The position numbers and the translations under genes were made by a program. This document shows positions 58,792 through 64,000 of a stretch of 64,000 nucleotides of DNA, piece after piece. Position 1 is the first letter of the stretch. Each line of letters opens with the position of its first letter. The notes under the pieces are model-generated. The model was not told the origin of the DNA. It searched no databases and saw nothing but the letters and a program-made list of their open reading frames with translations. This DNA comes from UBA6197 sp047638075 (GTDB lineage: Bacteria > Pseudomonadota > Alphaproteobacteria > Rhodobacterales > Rhodobacteraceae), in contig NZ_JBLJBV010000021.1 of the NCBI RefSeq assembly GCF_047638075.1, forward strand, positions 1 to 64,000, given 5' to 3'.

Positions 58792-59172
58792 CTACGGGGC
58801 CGGCACCCGGTTATGATTGTCACGATCGGCCGGGCATTCGGGTGCTGGGCAATCAGAGGTGAAGCTGGCCGAGGCTTCCGCAGGGGGAGTTACTGCATAG
58901 GAGGCCGCCAAATCGGGGGGAACGTGACGATTGGGAAGTTTTGGGAACGCTGTCGAATTCGATAGATTAAAGGCTGTCTTGCGCGTCTTTTGGTTGTCGA
59001 AGACACCGGCAACCGATGTGATGTTGGTTAGCCCTGCGGATTTCTCTAGCGTTTCAGCACCTGATATCGTGGCGTGACGGTCTGGAATGGCGCCGCTTTG
59101 CATGAAATGCCCTGCAGCCGCTGCCACAAGAAGCGCTACACCAACCGGCGCGGCGTTTTGCCTGATCCGCAT
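58792..59172 (-). CDS. Short secreted hypothetical protein, possibly truncated
   Basis: The 126-residue frame starts MRIRQNAAPVGVALLVAAAA, followed by GHFMQSGAIP, a signal peptide or anchor. The rest is polar, with a Cys-Pro-rich end (SDCPAPECPADRDN). The N-terminal pattern resembles a Rhodobacteraceae protein usually found beside secA, which is normally longer; here the gene lies 197 bases downstream of secA on the same strand and ends early, so it may be a shortened copy. GGGGGAA sits upstream of the ATG. I give no function. Confidence 0.5.
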   Translation of the reverse strand: MRIRQNAAPVGVALLVAAAAGHFMQSGAIPDRHATISGAETLEKSAGLTNITSVAGVFDNQKTRKTAFNLSNSTAFPKLPNRHVPPDLAASYAVTPPAEASASFTSDCPAPECPADRDNHNRVPAP

Positions 59173-59320
59173 GATTTCCCCCAGATTTCAACTTCTTAAG
59201 ACAGGGTTAATTGCGAAAAGGGGCGAAGCCATGACGAGGAAAAGGCATTCTTGGTGATGCCAAACGCCAACGCTTCTTTGATATAAGGGAAAAACCGCCT
59301 GTATACGGCTATATAGTGAC

Positions 59321-59342
59321 AAGGGCGGCTTTCGCCGCCCTT
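59321..59342. terminator. Strong hairpin terminator after secA
   Basis: AAGGGCGGC at 59321-59329 pairs perfectly with GCCGCCCTT at 59334-59342 around a four-base TTTC loop, followed by a T on the plus strand and flanked by A residues at the left arm. It lies 28 bases beyond the secA stop and works best for the minus-strand secA transcript. Confidence 0.8.
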
Positions 59343-59369
59343 TCAATGCCGTAATCCGTGGCGGATTGG

Positions 59370-62036
59370 TTATGCAAGCCGACCATGACAGTGTTTGAAC
59401 TTTTCCCCCGAACCGCACGGGCAGGGGTCATTCCGCGAGGGGTTGCCCCAGGTGCTTGGATCGGCTTCGTCAAACCCCTCGACAAGGGGGGGCGGCGCGG
59501 TTGCTTCGGGGGCCTTTGGGGCGGCCTGCGCCATCATCGCGGCCTGTTCTTCGGCTGTCAGTGGGCGGATCTGTGCCAGCCGCTGGGTTACATCTGCGCG
59601 TAACCCGTCAAGAAGGGCTTCGAACAACTGAAAGCTTTCGGTCTTGTATTCTGAAAGCGGGTCACGCTGCGCATAACCGCGGAACCCGACGACCGAACGC
59701 AGGTGTTCCAATGTTACCAGATGTTCGCGCCATTTGGTGTCGATCGTCTGCAAAAGGATCTGCTTTTCGATCGAGCGCATGGTTTCATCACCAAAGACCT
59801 CGGCCTTTTGTGCCATGAAGGCGTCGGTAGCCTGCTCCAGCCGCTCGCGAATACTCTCTTGGTCGACGCCTTCTTCGGCGGCCCAGGACGCAATCGGCAG
59901 ATCAATATTCAACTTGGTCAGCACGGCCTCGTGCAGACCGTCCGTGTTCCACTGATCGGCGTAAGATTTCGGCGGCATGAATTCCGTAACCAGATCATCA
60001 ATCACCTGATGGCGCATATCGCGGGCAATCTCGGAAATGTCGTCGGCTTCCATGATTTCCCGGCGCTGGCTGAACACGGCCTTTCGCTGGTCATTCATCA
60101 CGTCGTCAAATTTCAACAACTGTTTGCGGATGTCAAAGTTACGGCCTTCAACCTTGGCCTGCGCGCGTTCCAGCGATTTGTTCACCCATGGGTGCACAAT
60201 TGCCTCGCCTTCCTTCATGCCAAGGCTGGACAATACCTTGTCCAGACGATCCGACCCGAAAATGCGCATCAGGTCATCTTCGAGGCTGAGGAAAAACAGG
60301 CTACGGCCGGGATCGCCTTGACGGCCGGAACGGCCGCGCAGCTGGTTGTCGATGCGGCGGCTTTCGTGACGTTCGGTCGCCAGCACAAACAGGCCACCCG
60401 CAGCAATGACGCGCGCTTTTTCGTCGGCGTGTTCGGCCTCGATTCGCGTGCGAAGCGTGTCGGGGTTGGCGGTGGGGTCTTTGGCCAGCGCCTCAAGAAC
60501 CTTCATGTCAACGTTGCCGCCCAACTGAATGTCGGTGCCGCGGCCGGCCATGTTGGTGGCAATCGTCACGGCGCCGAACTTACCCGCGTCCGCAACGATT
60601 GTTGCTTCTTGTTCGTGCTGGCGCGCGTTCAGAACATTATGCGGAATTTTCTCTTTCTTGAGAAGATCCGACAGCATTTCCGATTTTTCAATCGACGTTG
60701 TGCCAACCAGCATCGGCTGACCAACCGCCTGCGCCTTTTTGATTGCCACCACGACGGCGGCGTATTTTTCATTGGCGGTGCGGTAAACGCGGTCGTGATC
60801 ATCCTTCCGCTGGATCGGGCGGTTGGTGGGTACTTCCACCACACCCAGTTTGTAGATTTCCTGAAACTCTTCGGCTTCGGTCGAGGCGGTGCCGGTCATC
60901 CCGGCCAGCTTTTCGTAAAGGCGGAAGTAGTTTTGAAAGGTCACACTGGCCAAGGTCACGTTTTCGGGCTGGATGGTGACGCCCTCTTTCGCCTCGATCG
61001 CCTGATGCAGACCATCCGACAGGCGGCGGCCCGCCATCATCCGGCCGGTAAATTCGTCGACGAGCACCACCTCATCATTCCGCACGATGTAGTTCTGATC
61101 CTTGTGGAAAAGCTTATGCGCGCGCAGGGCCTGGGTGACGTGATGCACGATAGTCGTGCTTTCGGGATCGTAAAGCGACTGACCGGGGGGCAAAACGCCA
61201 TCTTCCTGCAGCCGGTTTTCGATGAATTCGTTGCCCTCTTCGGTATAGGTGGCGTTGCGGGTCTTTTCATCCAGCTTGAAATGCTCGGGCAGGATTTCAG
61301 GGATATAGGCATCCAGCACACGGTAAAGGTCGCTGCGGTCCTGGCTGGGGCCAGAGATGATCAGCGGGGTGCGCGCCTCATCGACCAGAATACTGTCCAC
61401 CTCGTCGACGATCGCAAAGAAATGGTCGCGCTGCGCCATTTCCGCAATGCTGCCGCGCATGTTGTCGCGCAGATAGTCAAAGCCCAGTTCGTTATTGGTG
61501 GCATAGGTCACGTCCGCCTTGTAGGCGGCACGCTTTTCCTCATCCGACTGGTTGGGGTAAACCACCCCTGTCGTCAGGCCCAGCTGCGCATAGACCTTGC
61601 CCATCCATTCCGCATCGCGCTTTGCCAGATAGTCGTTGACGGTCACGATATGCACGCCCTTGCCCGCCAGTGCGTTCAGATAGGCGGGAAAGGTGGCGAC
61701 AAGGGTCTTGCCTTCGCCGGTTTTCATTTCGGCAATATTGCCCTGATGCAGGAAAATGCCGCCCATCAACTGCGTGTCAAATGCCCGCAGGCCAAGCGCC
61801 CGACGGGCCGCCTCCCGGCAGTTTGCAAAGGCTTCGGGCAACAGATCATCAAGGCTTTCGCCGCCCTGCGCCCGTGCGGACAGTGCTTTGGTTTTCGCCT
61901 TGATTTCATCATCCGAGAGCTTTTCAAACTCGGCTTCCAGTGCGTTGACCTTCGCCACAAGCGGGCGCACCGATTTTACCTTGCGGTCATTGGGGGTGCC
62001 AAAAACCTTTTTCGCGAGTGTCCCAAAGCCCAGCAT
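59370..62036 (-). CDS. secA: Preprotein translocase ATPase SecA
   Basis: SecA drives export of unfolded proteins through SecYEG. The 888-residue sequence begins MLGFGTLAKKVFGTPNDRKV and shows GNIAEMKTGEGKTLVATFPA (Walker A), FFAIVDEVDSILVDEARTPL (Walker B), AGMTGTASTEAEEFQEIYKL and ATNMAGRGTDIQLGGNVDMK (helicase-type motif VI region), and the C-terminal zinc tail CPCGSGEKFKHCHGRLA that binds SecB or lipids. The ATG at 62036 has GGAGA upstream; a longer frame to 62336 is artefactual. It is divergent from the parvulin gene. Confidence 0.97.
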   Translation of the reverse strand: MLGFGTLAKKVFGTPNDRKVKSVRPLVAKVNALEAEFEKLSDDEIKAKTKALSARAQGGESLDDLLPEAFANCREAARRALGLRAFDTQLMGGIFLHQGNIAEMKTGEGKTLVATFPAYLNALAGKGVHIVTVNDYLAKRDAEWMGKVYAQLGLTTGVVYPNQSDEEKRAAYKADVTYATNNELGFDYLRDNMRGSIAEMAQRDHFFAIVDEVDSILVDEARTPLIISGPSQDRSDLYRVLDAYIPEILPEHFKLDEKTRNATYTEEGNEFIENRLQEDGVLPPGQSLYDPESTTIVHHVTQALRAHKLFHKDQNYIVRNDEVVLVDEFTGRMMAGRRLSDGLHQAIEAKEGVTIQPENVTLASVTFQNYFRLYEKLAGMTGTASTEAEEFQEIYKLGVVEVPTNRPIQRKDDHDRVYRTANEKYAAVVVAIKKAQAVGQPMLVGTTSIEKSEMLSDLLKKEKIPHNVLNARQHEQEATIVADAGKFGAVTIATNMAGRGTDIQLGGNVDMKVLEALAKDPTANPDTLRTRIEAEHADEKARVIAAGGLFVLATERHESRRIDNQLRGRSGRQGDPGRSLFFLSLEDDLMRIFGSDRLDKVLSSLGMKEGEAIVHPWVNKSLERAQAKVEGRNFDIRKQLLKFDDVMNDQRKAVFSQRREIMEADDISEIARDMRHQVIDDLVTEFMPPKSYADQWNTDGLHEAVLTKLNIDLPIASWAAEEGVDQESIRERLEQATDAFMAQKAEVFGDETMRSIEKQILLQTIDTKWREHLVTLEHLRSVVGFRGYAQRDPLSEYKTESFQLFEALLDGLRADVTQRLAQIRPLTAEEQAAMMAQAAPKAPEATAPPPLVEGFDEADPSTWGNPSRNDPCPCGSGEKFKHCHGRLA

Positions 62037-62220
62037 GTTTTCTCCGCAGGATCGACTGACCAATTCGTGTGATTGTCGGCCTTGCCCGCGCCTCAGTGCG
62101 AGCCTAGAACGGCGGGCAAATATGGGCGGACAGGGCCATGACAAGACCCTTGGCGATGTAAGCGCCAGCCGCCAAAGTGTCAACGCCACGGGGGTCCGTG
62201 GCCTTAAAGGAGTGGCTTTG

Positions 62221-63066
62221 ATGTCGATTGTTACGAAATTTTTGGGTGCAACCGCGCTGACATTGGCGATTTCCGGGCCAATCCATGCCGCAGATCTTAC
62301 CGCCGATAGCGTGATGGCTACGGTGAATGGCACCAAGATTACGTTGGGGCATATGGTTGCCGTGCGCGATAGCCTGCCTGCGGAATATCAGACGCTTGCC
62401 GATGACGTGTTGTTTACGGGTATTCTGGATCAGTTGATTCAGCAAACCGCCCTGTCGGAAATCGGCGCGGCCAAGATGACCAAGCGCGATGAGATGATGC
62501 TGGAAGTGGACCGGCGGGCCTATCTGGCGGGTGCGGTTCTGGATCAGACCGCAAAAAGCGCTGTCACCGAAGACGGCATCAAAACCGCCTATGATATGAA
62601 ATACGCCGCGGCCGAGCCCACGCGCGAATATAACGCCGCCCATATCATCGTGGCAACCGAGGATGAGGCCAAGGCGATCAAAGCCGAGATCGGCGCTGGC
62701 GCCGATTTTGCCGAAACCGCCAAGCTGAAGTCGACCGATGGCGCGGCTGCGGGTGGGGGCGATCTGGGCTGGTTCGGTTTGGCGGCGATGGTCAAGCCCT
62801 TTGGCGACGCCGTGGCCGCGATGAAGCCGGGCGACATCGCCGGGCCGGTGCAGACCGAATATGGCTGGCACATCATCAAACTGATCGACAGCCGCCTGAC
62901 CGAGGCCCCCTCGATCGAGGATGTCCGGGCCGAGCTGGAAGGCGATTTGCGCCAAGAGGCTGTGCAAGCCCGGGTTGCGGAGGTTGTTGAAAAAGCCAAG
63001 ATTGAAAAGCAGGTCGAAGGCGTTGATCCGGCAATTCTGAAAGACACGTCGATTCTGGGCAACTAA
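62221..63066 (+). CDS. Exported parvulin-type peptidyl-prolyl isomerase
   Basis: The 281-residue protein opens with a signal peptide (MSIVTKFLGATALTLAISGP, cut near HAA), has a SurA-like N-terminal helical part (TADSVMATVNGTKITLGHMV), then a PpiC/rotamase domain at about 138-232: EYNAAHIIVATEDEAKAIKA, GGGDLGWFGLAAMVKPFGDA and PVQTEYGWHIIKLID. Such periplasmic foldases assist outer-membrane and secreted proteins, fitting the divergent secA neighbour. AAAGGAG precedes the ATG. The argJ gene follows 16 bases after its stop. Confidence 0.92.
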   Translation: MSIVTKFLGATALTLAISGPIHAADLTADSVMATVNGTKITLGHMVAVRDSLPAEYQTLADDVLFTGILDQLIQQTALSEIGAAKMTKRDEMMLEVDRRAYLAGAVLDQTAKSAVTEDGIKTAYDMKYAAAEPTREYNAAHIIVATEDEAKAIKAEIGAGADFAETAKLKSTDGAAAGGGDLGWFGLAAMVKPFGDAVAAMKPGDIAGPVQTEYGWHIIKLIDSRLTEAPSIEDVRAELEGDLRQEAVQARVAEVVEKAKIEKQVEGVDPAILKDTSILGN

Positions 63067-63082
63067 GCAAAAGGGCAGGGCA

Positions 63083-64000
63083 ATGGCCAAGAAAGAGTCG
63101 AAAAAAGCGGATGGCTGGAAGGCCAAGGCAAAAAAGCTGAAGTCGAAACTTGCCAAGCTGGAAAAGCGGCTGGATGCGATTTTGGCGGATACTTCCCTGG
63201 GCAAGAAACCAAACCCGGTGTCACCCCTGGCGCCTGCCGCCTTTCCCGCGCTTCCGGTTATTGCGGGGGCCGAGTTCGCTGCAGCCGAGGCGCAGGTTCG
63301 CTATGCGGGGCGCACCGATGTGATGCTGGTGCGGCTTGCGCCGGGCACTGCGATTGCAGGGGCCTTTACCCGGTCATCCACCCGCGCGGCCTGCGTGCTG
63401 GACTGTCAGGCCAAGCTGGCGGTAACGGCGCCCGCAGATGCCGGGGCCGCGATCATCGTCAATTCCGGTAACGCCAACGCCTTTACCGGCGCGGCGGGGC
63501 AAGAGGCGGTCGATGCGGTCACGGGCGCTGTTGCCTCGGCGCTGGGTGTGCCGGCTAGCCGGGTGTTTTCATCCTCGACCGGGGTAATCGGGGAGCCGCT
63601 GCCCTACGACCGGATCACAGCCAAGGTGCCGGATCTGGTCGCAGCGCTTGATGCTGCGGCGATCAAACATGCCGCCCGTGCGATCATGACCACCGACACC
63701 TTCCCCAAAGGTGCCATGGCCGAGGTGCAGGGCGAGGGCGGCGCAATCCGCATTGCGGGTATTGCCAAAGGGTCGGGCATGATTGCGCCCGATATGGCGA
63801 CGATGCTGGTTTATATCTTTACCGACGCGAAAATCTCGGCCGAGAATTTGCAAAAGATCCTGTCGCGGCAAATTGATGATACGTTCAACGCGATCACCGT
63901 GGATAGCGACACCTCAACCTCGGATGCGCTGGTTTTGGCGGCAACAGGGCAAAGCGCTGCCGCCGAAATCGGTGATCTGCGCGGCAAGATTGCCAAAGAC
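63083..64000 (+). CDS. argJ: Arginine biosynthesis bifunctional protein ArgJ (5' part)
   Basis: ArgJ transfers the acetyl group from N-acetylornithine to glutamate (and in some organisms makes N-acetylglutamate). The reading frame runs open to the end of the window, 306 codons. A Lys-rich leader of about 45 residues precedes VSPLAPAAFPALPVIAGAEF. Family motifs are RAACVLDCQAKLAV-like N-terminal strands, IIVNSGNANAFTGAAGQEAV, RVFSSSTGVIGEPLPYDRI, ATMLVYIFTDAKIS after the autocleavage KGSGMIAPDMATM (new N-terminal Thr) and DDTFNAITVDSDTSTSDALV. It is 16 bases after the parvulin gene. Confidence 0.95.
   Translation, partial: MAKKESKKADGWKAKAKKLKSKLAKLEKRLDAILADTSLGKKPNPVSPLAPAAFPALPVIAGAEFAAAEAQVRYAGRTDVMLVRLAPGTAIAGAFTRSSTRAACVLDCQAKLAVTAPADAGAAIIVNSGNANAFTGAAGQEAVDAVTGAVASALGVPASRVFSSSTGVIGEPLPYDRITAKVPDLVAALDAAAIKHAARAIMTTDTFPKGAMAEVQGEGGAIRIAGIAKGSGMIAPDMATMLVYIFTDAKISAENLQKILSRQIDDTFNAITVDSDTSTSDALVLAATGQSAAAEIGDLRGKIAKD

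Noticed and set aside
59703..62072. A 789-codon open frame on the plus strand
   Set aside because: It lies wholly antisense to secA, whose motifs are certain; long antisense frames are common in GC-rich genes with this codon bias. No binding site or family motif.
1..64000. CRISPR array
   Set aside because: No regularly spaced direct repeats of suitable length were seen and no cas-like gene is present.

Overview
The window is a 64 kb piece of an alphaproteobacterial chromosome, almost certainly from the Rhodobacteraceae (roseobacter type). The grounds are gene content and style: high-GC coding, PmpR/YebC, bactofilin paired with an M23 peptidase, a stand-alone fliG, tandem gap genes, glnB-glnA, Hint-domain proteins, and a recurring palindromic intergenic repeat. 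Assignments rest on reading translated motifs by eye; no database search was run.

Layout. Bases 1 to about 3000 are more AT-rich and look like mobile-element debris: two unrecognised small genes, a TnsA-like endonuclease gene, the first codons of a TnsB/TniA-like transposase, an IS3-family remnant with a frameshift, and a truncated zinc-ribbon gene on the minus strand. From 3232 to 13.4 kb ordinary genes follow: acyl-CoA synthetase, PhnA-like protein, guanine deaminase, MgtE, 5-formyl-THF cyclo-ligase, a YmdB-like phosphoesterase, an SLC13 permease and YebC. At 13.9 to 16.5 kb lies the most unusual gene, a single protein joining an adenylation domain, a carrier domain and a membrane acyltransferase. 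Two lipoproteins, RF3, a Hint protein, an SDR, an orphan ABC ATPase, a DUF2189 protein, the bactofilin/M23 pair, a Bcp peroxiredoxin, an AsmA-like protein, QueA, an MFS transporter, DUF924, Lpd and UvrA fill 17 to 38 kb.

From 38 to 56 kb there is a Crp/Fnr regulator with a DUF2892 protein, then a valine-degradation operon (mmsA, isobutyryl-CoA dehydrogenase-like gene, 3-hydroxyisobutyryl-CoA hydrolase, mmsB) with a divergent LysR gene. After these come a CBS protein, coaD, two tandem gap genes each preceded by a pair of LacI-type operators, fliG, purB, a Nudix protein, glnB-glnA, NnrDE and a second Hint protein. A tRNA-Leu(TAG) at 56.2 kb is followed by a poorly coding stretch, a beta-lactamase/META fusion and a short secreted protein. 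The window closes with secA, a divergent parvulin-type isomerase, and argJ running off the end.

Functional links. The mms operon converts isobutyryl-CoA towards propionyl-CoA. The two gap genes look like an NAD-type and an NADP-type enzyme under shared carbon-flux control. glnB-glnA is the nitrogen-assimilation pair. SecA, the parvulin, the AsmA-like protein, bactofilin and the M23 peptidase all belong to envelope building. Four genes shorter than 60 codons are annotated from direct reading.
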